Assembly: GCF_014203535.1 (NCBI RefSeq)
Contig: NZ_JACHJI010000001.1
Location: forward strand, 248,001 to 312,000
Source of the DNA: Streptomyces griseomycini
GTDB taxonomy: Bacteria > Actinomycetota > Actinomycetes > Streptomycetales > Streptomycetaceae
Length of the DNA stretch: 64,000 bases
Reading direction: 5' to 3'
The notes under the pieces are model-generated. The model did not search any database and was not told the origin of the DNA. It saw only the letters and a program-made list of their open reading frames with translations. Both the position numbers and the translations under genes were made by a program. Each line of letters opens with the position of its first letter. Position 1 is the stretch's first letter. This document shows, in pieces, positions 18,525-27,043 of the stretch.

Positions 18525-20327
18525 ATGCCGTTGAACCGCCGGAAGTTCCTGACGAGGTCCGCCGTGACGGGGGCGGGGGTGGCGCTGGCGGGTGCGGCGG
18601 CTCCCGCGGCCGAGGCCGCCGGGGCGGGGCGGGGGAGGAAGCGTGCGAAGCGGTACGAGCTGACCGTGATGGGGACGACCGACCTGCACGGGCACGTGTT
18701 CAACTGGGACTACTTCAAGGACGCGGAGTACTCCGACGCGGCCGGCAACGCACGGGGCCTGGCGCGGATGTCGACGCTGGTGGACCAGGTCCGTGCGGAG
18801 AAGGGCCGGCACAACACGCTGCTGCTGGACGCGGGCGACACGATCCAGGGCACGCCGCTGACGTACTACTACGCGAAGGTGGACCCGATCACCGCCGAGG
18901 GCGGTCCGGTGCACCCGATGGCGCAGGCGATGAACGCGATCGGGTACGACGCGGTGGCGCTCGGCAACCACGAGTTCAACTACGGCATCGAGACGCTGCG
19001 CACGTTCGAGGCGCAGTGCGACTTCCCGCTGCTGGGCGCGAACGCGCTGGACGCGAAGACGCTGAGGCCCGCCTTCCCGCCGTACTTCGTCAAGACCTTC
19101 CGGGTGAAGGGCGCCCCGCCGGTGAAGGTGGCGGTGCTGGGCCTGACGAACCCGGGGATCGCGATCTGGGACAAGGCGTACGTGCAGGGGAAGCTGACGT
19201 TCCCGGGGCTGGAGGAGCAGGCGGCCAAGTGGGTGCCGAAGCTGCGGTCGATGGGTGCGGACGTGGTCGTGGTGTCGGCGCACTCGGGGTCGTCGGGGAC
19301 GTCGTCGTACGGTGACCAGTTGCCGTACGTGGAGAACGCGGCGGCGAACGTGGCGCGGCAGGTGCCGGGGATCGACGCGATCCTGGTCGGGCACGCGCAC
19401 CAGGAGATCGCGGAGCTGAGGGTCACCAACGACGAGACCGGCCGGGACGTCGTGCTGTCGGAGCCGCTGTGCTACGCCGAGCGGCTGACGCTGTTCGACT
19501 TCGAGCTGGTCCTCGAGCGGGGCCGGTGGCGGGTGGAGTCGGTGAGGGCGTCGCTGCGGGACGCGGCGACGGTGGAGGACGACCCGCGGATCACCGAGCT
19601 GCTGTCGGACGAGCACGCGAAGGTCGTGGCGTACGTCAACCAGGTGGTGGGCACGGCGACCCGGACCCTGACGACGGTGGAGGCGCGCTACAAGGACGCG
19701 CCGATCATCGACCTGATCGCCAAGGTGCAGGAGGACGTGGTCAGGGCGGCCCTCGCGGGGACCGAGTACGCCTCGCTGCCGGTGCTGTCGCAGGCGTCGC
19801 CGTTCTCGCGGACGTCCCAGATCCCGGCGGGCGAGGTGACGATCCGGGACCTGTCGAGCCTGTACGTGTACGACAACACGCTGGTCGCGAAGCTGATGAC
19901 GGGGGCGCAGATCCGGGCGTACCTGGAGTACTCGGCGGAGTACTTCGTGCAGACCGCGGCCGGTGCGCCGGTGGACGTGGCGAAGCTGACGAACGCGAAC
20001 GGGCGTCCGGACTACAACTACGACTACGTCTCGGGGCTCGGCTACGAGATCGACATCGCCCGGCCGGCCGGTTCGCGGATCCAGAACCTCACCTTCGGCG
20101 GGGCTCCGCTGGACGACGCGGGACGGTTCGTGTTCGCGGTGAACAACTACCGGGCGAACGGCGGCGGCGCGTTCCCGCACGTGGCGTCGGCGAAGGAGCT
20201 GTGGTCGGAGTCGACGGAGATCCGTACGCGGATCGCGGAGTGGGTGACGGCGAAGGGCGTGCTGGACCCGAAGGACTTCGCGTCGGTGGACTGGCGGCTG
20301 ACCCGGGACGGTGTGCCGGTGTTCTGA
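18525..20327 (+). CDS. Tat-exported 5'-nucleotidase / 2',3'-cyclic phosphodiesterase
   Basis: A 600-residue metallophosphatase of the UshA type that releases phosphate from nucleotides outside the cell. The N-terminus has a twin-arginine signal (NRRKFLTR, residues 4-11). The metal-binding motifs follow in order: GTTDLHGH, DAGDTIQG, ALGNHEFNYG, VSAHSGSSG and LVGHAHQEI. The C-terminal nucleotide-binding domain contains NYRANGGGAFPH. ATG 18525 has GAGGAG eight bases upstream. Tat export fits cofactor loading in the cytoplasm. Phosphate control is common in the family, but I see no clean PHO-box repeat in the upstream region. Confidence 0.92.
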   Translation: MPLNRRKFLTRSAVTGAGVALAGAAAPAAEAAGAGRGRKRAKRYELTVMGTTDLHGHVFNWDYFKDAEYSDAAGNARGLARMSTLVDQVRAEKGRHNTLLLDAGDTIQGTPLTYYYAKVDPITAEGGPVHPMAQAMNAIGYDAVALGNHEFNYGIETLRTFEAQCDFPLLGANALDAKTLRPAFPPYFVKTFRVKGAPPVKVAVLGLTNPGIAIWDKAYVQGKLTFPGLEEQAAKWVPKLRSMGADVVVVSAHSGSSGTSSYGDQLPYVENAAANVARQVPGIDAILVGHAHQEIAELRVTNDETGRDVVLSEPLCYAERLTLFDFELVLERGRWRVESVRASLRDAATVEDDPRITELLSDEHAKVVAYVNQVVGTATRTLTTVEARYKDAPIIDLIAKVQEDVVRAALAGTEYASLPVLSQASPFSRTSQIPAGEVTIRDLSSLYVYDNTLVAKLMTGAQIRAYLEYSAEYFVQTAAGAPVDVAKLTNANGRPDYNYDYVSGLGYEIDIARPAGSRIQNLTFGGAPLDDAGRFVFAVNNYRANGGGAFPHVASAKELWSESTEIRTRIAEWVTAKGVLDPKDFASVDWRLTRDGVPVF

Positions 20328-20372
20328 CCGTTCCCCGTCCGGTGCCCTGACCGTTCCCGTCCGCAGGGGTCC

Positions 20373-21788
20373 TCAGGTCCCGTCCGCCAGTGGGGTGAGC
20401 CGGCCGGCTCGCCGGGCGGACGGGACCTGCGGCGTCCGGGGGTGGAGTCCGAAGGTGGTGAAGGCGGTGCGGGCGGGGAGGCGGTAGGCCTGCCCGCCGG
20501 TGAGGTGGTTGAGGATCGTGGCGCTGCGCCAGGCGGCGAGTCCGAGGTCGGGCGCGCCGACTCCGTGGGTGTGCAGTTCGGCGTTCTGGACGTAGACCGT
20601 GCCGGTGACCGGGGGGTCCAGGACGAGGCGGAAGTGCTCGTCGATGCGGGGCCGGCCGGCGCGGTCGCGGCGCAGGTGGGGGTCGAGGGCGGCGAGGAGG
20701 CGGTCGAGGGGGCGTTGCCGGTGGCCGGTGGCGAGGACGACGGCGTCGGTGACGAGGCGGGTGCGGGTGCCCTGCACGGGGTGTTCGAGGTGGAGCTCGA
20801 TGCCGCCGGCGGCGAGGCGGCCGGCGGTGCGGACGCGGACGCCGGGGGTGAGGACGGTGTCGGGCCAGCCTCCGTGGAGGGTGCGCCGGTAGAGCTCGTC
20901 GTGGACGGCGGCGAGGGTGGCGGCGTCGACGGCCTTGTGGAGTTGCCACTGCGCGGGGACGAGCCGGTCGCGGACGGGTTCGGGGAGGTCGTGGAAGTAC
21001 CGGGTGTGGTCGGGGGTGAAGTGCTCGAGGCCGAGCTTGGAGTACTCCATGGGGGCGAACGCCTCGGTGCGGCCGATCCAGTGCAGCCGTTCCCGTCCGG
21101 CGGGGCGCCGGCGCAGCAGGTCGAGGAAGACCTCCGCGCCGGACTGGCCGGTGCCGACGACGGTGACGTGGCCCGCGGCGAGGAGGGTGTCGCGGTGGGC
21201 GAGGTAGTCGGCGGCGTGGAGGACGGGGAGGTCGGGATCCTCGGCGAGGGGCCCGAGGGGTCCGGGGACGTGGGGCTCGCTGCCGATGCCGAGGACGACG
21301 TTCCGGGCGTGGGCGCGGCCGGTGGCCTCGGCCCCGCCGTCGGCGGCGGGGCGGGCGAGGTCGATCTCGAAGAGGGCGCGTTCGGGGTTCCAGCGGACGG
21401 CGTCGGCCCGGTGGCCGAAGTGGAGCGCGGGGAGGCGGCCGGCGACCCAGCGGCAGTAGGCGTCGTACTCGGTGCGGCGGATGTGGAAGTGCTCGGCGAA
21501 GTAGAAGGGGTAGAGGCGTTCGCGGTCCTTGAGGTGGTTGAGGAAGGTCCAGGGGCTGGTGGGGTCGACGAGGGTGACGAGGTCGGCGAGGAAGGGGACC
21601 TGGACGGTGGCGTCGTCGAGGAGCAGGCCGGGGTGCCAGGTGAAGTGGGGGCGCTGGTCGTAGAAGGCGGTGCGCAGGCGGGTGAGGGGGTGGGCGAGGG
21701 CGGCGAGGGAGAGGTTGGCGGGTCCGATGCCGATGCCGACGAGGTCGTGGGGGGCCGCGGGGTCGTCGGGGTGGGCGGTGGGGGTCAT
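20373..21788 (-). CDS. Lysine/ornithine N-monooxygenase (DesB/IucD type)
   Basis: A 471-residue flavin monooxygenase that N-hydroxylates a primary amine, the committing step to hydroxamate siderophores. FAD-binding GIGIGPANLSL lies near residue 18; NADPH-binding VVGTGQSGAEVFLDLL near 185; the C-terminal ATGHRQRPLDRLL is typical. Its ATG overlaps the stop of the upstream decarboxylase (ATGA), so the two are translated together, as in desferrioxamine desAB. However no acyltransferase (DesC) or NIS synthetase (DesD) follows. The likely substrate is the diamine made by the partner, for example cadaverine; this is inference from the pairing. Confidence 0.88.
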   Translation of the reverse strand: MTPTAHPDDPAAPHDLVGIGIGPANLSLAALAHPLTRLRTAFYDQRPHFTWHPGLLLDDATVQVPFLADLVTLVDPTSPWTFLNHLKDRERLYPFYFAEHFHIRRTEYDAYCRWVAGRLPALHFGHRADAVRWNPERALFEIDLARPAADGGAEATGRAHARNVVLGIGSEPHVPGPLGPLAEDPDLPVLHAADYLAHRDTLLAAGHVTVVGTGQSGAEVFLDLLRRRPAGRERLHWIGRTEAFAPMEYSKLGLEHFTPDHTRYFHDLPEPVRDRLVPAQWQLHKAVDAATLAAVHDELYRRTLHGGWPDTVLTPGVRVRTAGRLAAGGIELHLEHPVQGTRTRLVTDAVVLATGHRQRPLDRLLAALDPHLRRDRAGRPRIDEHFRLVLDPPVTGTVYVQNAELHTHGVGAPDLGLAAWRSATILNHLTGGQAYRLPARTAFTTFGLHPRTPQVPSARRAGRLTPLADGT

Positions 21789-23167
21789 CGGGGTCCTTGT
21801 CCTTCGGCGTGGGCGTGGTGCACGAGGGTGAGGAGTGCGGTCAGGTCGTCGGGGCGGGTGGCGGGGTTGAGGAAGGTGGCCTTGAGCCAGAGCCGGCCGT
21901 CGGCGCGGGCACGGCCGAGGACGGCGCGTCCGGCGGTGAGGAGGTGGCGCCGGACGGCGGCGACGGCGGTGTCGGCGGCGTGCGCGGGCCGGAAGAGGAC
22001 CGTGCTGATGACGGGCCGGTCGTGGAGGTCGAAGCGGGGGTCGTCGTGGACCAGGTCGGCGAACTCCCGGGCGTGGGCGCAGACCCGGTCGACGAGGGCG
22101 CCGAGGCCGGTGCGGCCGAGGGTCCTGAGCGTGACGGCGAGTTTGAGGACGTCGGGGCGGCGGGTGGTGCGCAGGGAGCGGCCGAGGAGGTCGGGCAGTC
22201 CGGCCTCGGTGTCGTCGTCGGCGTTGAGGTAGTCGGCGCGGTGGTGCAGGGCGCTCAGGTCGTGGGCGTCGCGGACGGTGAGGAGACCGGCGGGGACCGG
22301 CTGCCAGCCGAGTTTGTGCAGGTCGAGGGTGACGGTGTGGGCGGCGTCGAGTCCGGTGAGCCGGGACCGGTGACGGTCGCTGAAGAGGAGGGGGCCGCCG
22401 TAGGCGGCGTCGACGTGGAGGCGGGCGCCGTGGGCGGCGCAGCGGGCGGCGATGTCGGGCAGGGGGTCGATGAGGCCGGCGTCGGTGGTGCCGGCGGTGG
22501 CGGCCACGAGGACGCGGCCGCGGGGGCCGGGCAGGCGGGTGAGGGCGTCGTCGAGGGCGACGGGGTCGAGGACGCCGGCGGGTGCGGGGACGGCGACGGG
22601 TTCGGGCAGGCCGAGCAGCCAGGCGGCGCGGGGCAGCGAGTGGTGGGCGTTGGCTCCGTGGACGAGCCGTACGGTGCCGCCGTGTGCTTCGCGGGCCAGG
22701 AGCACGGCGAGCTGGTTGGCCTCGGTGCCGCCGGTGGTGACGAGGCCGTCGGCGTGGCCGGTCTCGCGGGCGAGGGCCCGGGTGAGGAGGGTCTCCAGGG
22801 CGGAGGCGGCCGGAGCCTGGTCCCAGGAGTCGAGGGAGGGGTTGAGCACCGAGGCGGCGAGGTCGGCGGCGGCCGCGACGGCGAGCGGCGGGCAGTGCAG
22901 GTGGGCGGCGCACAGGGGGTGCGCGGGGTCGGCGGCGCCCTGGGCGAAGGCGTGCACGAGGGTGCGCAGGGCGTCGGGGTCGCCCTGGTCGGGCAGGACG
23001 TCGCCCACGGCGTCGCGGACGGCCGCGGTGACCGCGTCGGGCCCGCCGGCGGGCAGCGGTCCGCCGCGCGCCCGGGCGCCGGTGCGCAGGGCGCCGAGGA
23101 CGGTGTCGAGCAGCGGCCGCAGGTGGTGCGGGCCTCGGGGACCTGAGGCGAGGGGCGGCGTGCGCAT
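21785..23167 (-). CDS. PLP-dependent group II decarboxylase (DesA-like)
   Basis: A 460-residue decarboxylase of the family that includes DesA (lysine) and diaminobutyrate decarboxylases. The PLP-binding lysine is in DLHKLGWQP (about residue 285); DGLVTTGGTEANQLAVLL and HVDAAYGGPLLFS are the other cofactor motifs. Unlike aromatic amino acid decarboxylases it keeps the HKLGWQP sequence seen in DesA. GGAGGA lies five bases before the ATG at 23167. It is the first gene of the pair and lies downstream of an array of three palindromes. The substrate is probably lysine, but ornithine or diaminobutyrate cannot be excluded. Confidence 0.87.
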   Translation of the reverse strand: MRTPPLASGPRGPHHLRPLLDTVLGALRTGARARGGPLPAGGPDAVTAAVRDAVGDVLPDQGDPDALRTLVHAFAQGAADPAHPLCAAHLHCPPLAVAAAADLAASVLNPSLDSWDQAPAASALETLLTRALARETGHADGLVTTGGTEANQLAVLLAREAHGGTVRLVHGANAHHSLPRAAWLLGLPEPVAVPAPAGVLDPVALDDALTRLPGPRGRVLVAATAGTTDAGLIDPLPDIAARCAAHGARLHVDAAYGGPLLFSDRHRSRLTGLDAAHTVTLDLHKLGWQPVPAGLLTVRDAHDLSALHHRADYLNADDDTEAGLPDLLGRSLRTTRRPDVLKLAVTLRTLGRTGLGALVDRVCAHAREFADLVHDDPRFDLHDRPVISTVLFRPAHAADTAVAAVRRHLLTAGRAVLGRARADGRLWLKATFLNPATRPDDLTALLTLVHHAHAEGQGPR

Positions 23168-23259
23168 GACTGTCCTCCGGGACGCGGTGCGGGAAGGTTC
23201 CGCGGGGAGGATCCAGCTTGTACATGGATGGGGCGCCGCGCCCGAAAAGACCGGTGAAC

Positions 23260-23311
23260 ACCCCCGAAGGGGGTACGTCCCCTTTCGAAGGGGTTGCGCC
23301 CCCTTTCGGGG
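23260..23311 (-). promoter_or_regulatory. Array of three phased palindromes upstream of the decarboxylase
   Basis: ACCCCC-GAA-GGGGGT (23260-23274), CCCCTT-TCG-AAGGGG (23279-23293) and CCCC-TTTC-GGGG (23300-23311) have centres 19 bp apart. They lie about 90-145 bp before the decarboxylase start and after the pepN stop, so they could be operator sites or pepN terminator hairpins. A weak -10 (TACAAG, 23222-23217) lies below them. No iron-box sequence (TTAGGTTAG type) is present. Confidence 0.5.
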
Positions 23312-23369
23312 AGGGGCGAGATGCCGCGGAGGGTGCCGCCGGGAACGCCGACGACACCCTGACGTGCGG

Positions 23370-25865
23370 TTACGCCTGCCGGACTCGCAGGGCGCGGGCC
23401 AGGTCGTCGAGCTGGTCGACGAGTTTGCGGCGCAGGGCGGGGATCGGGTCGGCCTTGCGCAGGCACTTCTCGCCGAGCTTCAGGTGCTCGGCGTCGACGG
23501 CGTGGGCGGGGAAGGCCCAGCGGCCGGTGGCCTCGGCGATGGCGGGCCCGCGGCGGGCGGCGACGGCCACCGCGTCCTTGTAGTAGCGGGCCACGTAGGG
23601 GCGTACGAGGTCGGCCTGCTCGGGCTGCCAGAAGCCCTGGGCGGTGGCGGTGAACAGGTAGTTCGACAGGTCGGCCCGGTCGTCGGAGCCGAACATGGCC
23701 TCCCACGCGCGGGCCTTGGCGGCCTCGTCGGGCAGGGCGGCGCGGCAGCGGGCGGCGCCCTCGCGGCCGGTGGCGCTGGGGTCGCGTTCGAGTTCGGCGG
23801 CGATGCCGTCCTCGTCGACGGCGCCGAGCACGGCGAGGCGGGCGAGGACGCGCCAGCGCAGTTCGGGGTCGAGTTCGGGACCGCCGGGGACGGTGCCCTC
23901 GGCGAGCCAGGCGGCGATGGTGTCGGGGTGGGCGACGGTGTCGATGCGGTGGCGTACGGCGATCAGGCGCAGGCCGGGGTGGTCGCCGTCCTCGGTGCGG
24001 CGGATGAGGTCGCGGCACAGCTCGGTGAGGGTGGCGAGCGCGGCGGGCCGCTGGTCGGGGGTGAGGTAGCGGTCGGCGATGTGGCCGGTGGCGAAGGCGA
24101 GGACGCCCTGGACGAGGGCGAGGTCGGTCTCCTCGGGCAGGTGGGCGGCGGCGGTCGCCAGGTAGTCGGCCGGGGCGAGTTCGCCGTCGCGGACCATGTC
24201 GCGCAGCGCGTTCCACACGACGGCGCGGGTGAGCGCGTCGGGGATGCCGGACAGGCCGCGCAGGACGGTCTCCAGGGAGGTGTCGTCGAAGCGGACCTTG
24301 GCGTAGGTCAGGTCCAGGTCGTTGGGGACGACGAGGGCGGGGCGGGTGCCGGGGCGCGGCTCGGGGGCTCCCTCCCGGGGGACGTCGGTCTCGTAGCGTT
24401 CCCGCAGGACGAGGCTGCGGCCGTCGCTGAGGTCGCGGTCGTACACGCCGACGGTGACCCGGTGGGGGCGGCCGCCGTCGCGGTCGAGGGCGAGGGCCCA
24501 CTGGCCGGGGCGGGAGTCGACGGACGCGGTGAGGGTGTCGACGCCGGTGGTGCGCAGCCAGGCGTCCGCCCAGGCGTGGACGTCGCGTTCGGTGGCGGCG
24601 GCGAGGGAGTCGATGAAGTCGGCGAGGGTGGCGTTGGCGAACCGGTGCCGCTTGAAGTGGACGTTGATGCCGGCGAGGAAGTCCTTCTCGCCGAGCCAGG
24701 CGACGAGCTGGCGCAGGGCGGAGGCGCCCTTGGCGTAGGAGATGCCGTCGAAGTTGAGCAGCGCGGAGGCGGTGTCCTCCACCTTCTCGGGGGCGACGGG
24801 GTGGGTGGAGGGGCGCTGGTCGGCGTCGTAGCCCCAGGCCTTGCGGGCGACGCCGAAGTCGGTCCACGTGTCGGTGAAGCGGGTCGCCTCGGTGAGGGTC
24901 TGGTAGCCCATGTACTCGGCGAAGGACTCGTTCAGCCAGATGTCGTCCCACCACGTGAGGGTGACGAGGTCACCGAACCACATGTGGGCCATCTCGTGGG
25001 CGACGACCATCGCGCGGGTCTGGCGCTCGGTGTCGGTGACGGCGGAACGGTAGACGAACTCGTCGCGGAAGGTGACCAGTCCGGGGTTCTCCATGGCGCC
25101 CGCGTTGAACTCGGGGACGAAGGCCTGGTCGTAGGAGTCGAAGGGGTAGGGCTCCTCGAACTTCTCGTGGTAGCGGTCGAAGCAGGCGCGGGTGATGTCG
25201 AGGAGTTCCTCGGCATCCGTGTCGAGGTACGGGGCCAGCGAGCGGCGGCAGTGGAGGCCGAAGGGCAGGCCGCGGTGCTCGGTGCGCACGGAGTGCCAGG
25301 GACCGGCGGCGACGGCGACGAGGTAGGTGGAGACCGGCGGGGTGGGCGCGGCCTTCCACACGCCGCCGCCGGTGTGCTCGGTGACGCCGTTGGCGAGGAC
25401 GGTCCAGTCCTCGGGGGCGGTGACGGTGAGCTCGAAGACGGCCTTGAGGTCGGGCTGGTCGAAGGCGGCGAAGACGCGCTGCACGTCGTCCAGGAACAGC
25501 TGGGTGTAGACGTAGGTCAGGCCGTCGGTGGGGTCGGTGAAGCGGTGCATGCCCTCGCCGGTGCGGGAGTAGCGCATCCGCGCGTCGACGCGCAGTTCGT
25601 GCGCGCCGGCGGTGAGGTTCTTCAGCGGCAGCCGGTTGCCGTCGAGGGTCTCGGGGTCCAGGGGCTGTCCGTCGAGGGTGACGGAGCGCAGCTCGGCGGG
25701 TTTGACCTCGACGAAGGTGTCCGCGTCCGTGCGTGCGGTGAAACGGATCAGGGTGCGGGAGTCGAAGGTCTCGTCGCCGGTGGTCAGATCGAGGTCGATC
25801 GTGTACCGGTGGACGTCGAGGAGCTGTGCTCGGTTCTGCGCTTCGTCGCGCGTCAGTACGGACAT
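23370..25865 (-). CDS. pepN: Aminopeptidase N (M1 zinc metallopeptidase)
   Basis: An 831-residue M1 aminopeptidase that removes N-terminal residues from peptides in the cytoplasm. The exopeptidase motif is NAGAMENPG, and the zinc site is HEMAHMWFGD followed 18 residues later by NESFAEYMG. The N-terminal beta domain and a long C-terminal helical domain (about 440-831) match the family in order and length. No signal peptide is seen. The start at ATG 25865 (MSVLTRDEAQ) fits the family; another ATG three codons earlier (25874) is possible. Confidence 0.96.
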   Translation of the reverse strand: MSVLTRDEAQNRAQLLDVHRYTIDLDLTTGDETFDSRTLIRFTARTDADTFVEVKPAELRSVTLDGQPLDPETLDGNRLPLKNLTAGAHELRVDARMRYSRTGEGMHRFTDPTDGLTYVYTQLFLDDVQRVFAAFDQPDLKAVFELTVTAPEDWTVLANGVTEHTGGGVWKAAPTPPVSTYLVAVAAGPWHSVRTEHRGLPFGLHCRRSLAPYLDTDAEELLDITRACFDRYHEKFEEPYPFDSYDQAFVPEFNAGAMENPGLVTFRDEFVYRSAVTDTERQTRAMVVAHEMAHMWFGDLVTLTWWDDIWLNESFAEYMGYQTLTEATRFTDTWTDFGVARKAWGYDADQRPSTHPVAPEKVEDTASALLNFDGISYAKGASALRQLVAWLGEKDFLAGINVHFKRHRFANATLADFIDSLAAATERDVHAWADAWLRTTGVDTLTASVDSRPGQWALALDRDGGRPHRVTVGVYDRDLSDGRSLVLRERYETDVPREGAPEPRPGTRPALVVPNDLDLTYAKVRFDDTSLETVLRGLSGIPDALTRAVVWNALRDMVRDGELAPADYLATAAAHLPEETDLALVQGVLAFATGHIADRYLTPDQRPAALATLTELCRDLIRRTEDGDHPGLRLIAVRHRIDTVAHPDTIAAWLAEGTVPGGPELDPELRWRVLARLAVLGAVDEDGIAAELERDPSATGREGAARCRAALPDEAAKARAWEAMFGSDDRADLSNYLFTATAQGFWQPEQADLVRPYVARYYKDAVAVAARRGPAIAEATGRWAFPAHAVDAEHLKLGEKCLRKADPIPALRRKLVDQLDDLARALRVRQA

Positions 25866-25923
25866 GCAGGCCATGCTGCCCGATGCCGCCGGTGAGGCAC
25901 AGGGGCGGATATCCGTACGCGGC

Positions 25924-26466
25924 CTATGTCCGGTCTCGTTCGAGCTCCCCGGTGTGCGCCCCCGCGGGCTGTCCGGGCGGTACGCGTGTGTGGGGGTGGG
26001 GCAGGGCGGGGGGCCCGGGGTGCGCGGTGTGCTCCTCGAGCCGGGCGCGCAGGGCGCGGATCTCGCGTTCGAGGGCGAGGCGGCGCTGGTGGGCGTCGTA
26101 GAGGTGGCGGATCTTGGTGCGCAGGGCCCAGGGGTCGACGGGTTTGGTGACGAGGTCGGCGACGCCGAGGGCGTAGGCGGCGGCACCGAGTTGCCGGTCG
26201 CGGGCGAAGCCGGTGAGCAGGACGACGGGGATGTGCCGGGTCCGTTCCAGGCGGCGCATGGAGCGCACGACCTCCAGGCCGCCGGTGCCGGGCATGTGGA
26301 CGTCGAGGAGCAGCAGGCCGACGTGCCCGCGCAGCAGCTGTTTGAGGGCTTCGTCGCCGCTGGTGGCCCGGCCCAGCAGGTGGCCCAGCGGGGCCAGGGC
26401 GTTCTCCAGCGCGTACAGGGTGCCCTCGTGGTCGTCGACGATGAGGATGCGGGCATCCGATGGCAT
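25924..26466 (-). CDS. Stand-alone receiver-domain response regulator
   Basis: A 180-residue protein with one receiver domain: acidic pair Asp11/Asp12, phospho-acceptor Asp55 (LLLLDVHMP) and Lys109 (LVTKPVDPW). A basic helix with coiled-coil character (about 118-145, RRLALEREIRALRARLEEH) and a Pro/His-rich tail follow; there is no DNA-binding or enzymatic output. No histidine kinase is adjacent. It probably acts by protein contact in a phosphorelay. The ATG follows AGGAGG by about ten bases. Confidence 0.82.
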   Translation of the reverse strand: MPSDARILIVDDHEGTLYALENALAPLGHLLGRATSGDEALKQLLRGHVGLLLLDVHMPGTGGLEVVRSMRRLERTRHIPVVLLTGFARDRQLGAAAYALGVADLVTKPVDPWALRTKIRHLYDAHQRRLALEREIRALRARLEEHTAHPGPPALPHPHTRVPPGQPAGAHTGELERDRT

Positions 26467-26579
26467 GGCGCACGTCCCTCCTCGCAAGGGACCGGAGGCG
26501 AACTGTCCGGGTGCGGCGGGCGGTGCCCGCCGGCTGACAAGGAGCGCACAGCGCAGCATGCCCCGTGCGGGCCGTCGTG

Positions 26580-26957
26580 TCACTCCCCGGGGGAGGCCGT
26601 CGTGGGAGGGTTCGCCGAGGGCGTGGCGCCGTTCACGGCCGCGTCGGCGATGCGCTCGTGGTGGCGGATCACCTCGGCGATGATGAAGTTCAGGAACTTC
26701 TCCGCGAAGGCCGGATCGAGCTTGGCGTTCTCGGCGAGGGCGCGCAGCCGGGCGATCTGGCGGGTCTCGCGGGCCGGGTCGGCGGGCGGCAGCCGGTGCT
26801 CGGCCTTGAGACGGCCGACCTGCTGGGTGCACTTGAAGCGTTCGGCGAGCATGTGGACGACGGCCGCGTCGATGTTGTCGATGCTGTCGCGCAGCCGGGC
26901 GAGTTCCTCGCGGACGGCGGGGTCGACGTCTCCGGTACCGGTGTTGCTGGTGGTCAT
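26580..26957 (-). CDS. Chorismate mutase (AroQ class)
   Basis: A 125-residue all-helical chorismate mutase converting chorismate to prephenate, the branch point to Phe and Tyr. The AroQ motif is LARLRDSIDNIDAAVVHMLA, then RFKCTQQVGRLKAEH, with the Arg/Lys residues that bind the substrate carboxylates, and a C-terminal FLNFIIAEVIRHHERIA helix. A short Thr/Pro tail ends the protein. It has no signal peptide, so it is cytoplasmic. TAGGCT lies eight bases before the ATG and no Shine-Dalgarno is visible, suggesting a leaderless mRNA. Confidence 0.9.
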   Translation of the reverse strand: MTTSNTGTGDVDPAVREELARLRDSIDNIDAAVVHMLAERFKCTQQVGRLKAEHRLPPADPARETRQIARLRALAENAKLDPAFAEKFLNFIIAEVIRHHERIADAAVNGATPSANPPTTASPGE

Positions 26958-26965
26958 GGGGGGTC

Positions 26966-26971
26966 AGCCTA
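26966..26971 (-). promoter_or_regulatory. -10 box of leaderless chorismate mutase transcript
   Basis: TAGGCT on the minus strand, eight bases before the ATG at 26957. A TACAGT at 27006-27011 on the plus strand may serve the divergent gene. Confidence 0.5.
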
Positions 26972-27043
26972 CGGGGAGAAGGGGGCGGTGGCCGTGGCGT
27001 GCCCGTACAGTGGAATCGGGTTCACGGCGTCCGGGGGTGAGGC

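Noticed and set aside
20324..20363. Direct repeat CTGACCGTTCCC(C)GTCCG, period 23
   Set aside because: Two copies only, one overlapping a stop codon; probably a small duplication without function.
23168..23369. Iron box for the DesA/DesB-like genes
   Set aside because: No TTAGGTTAG-type palindrome is present on either strand.
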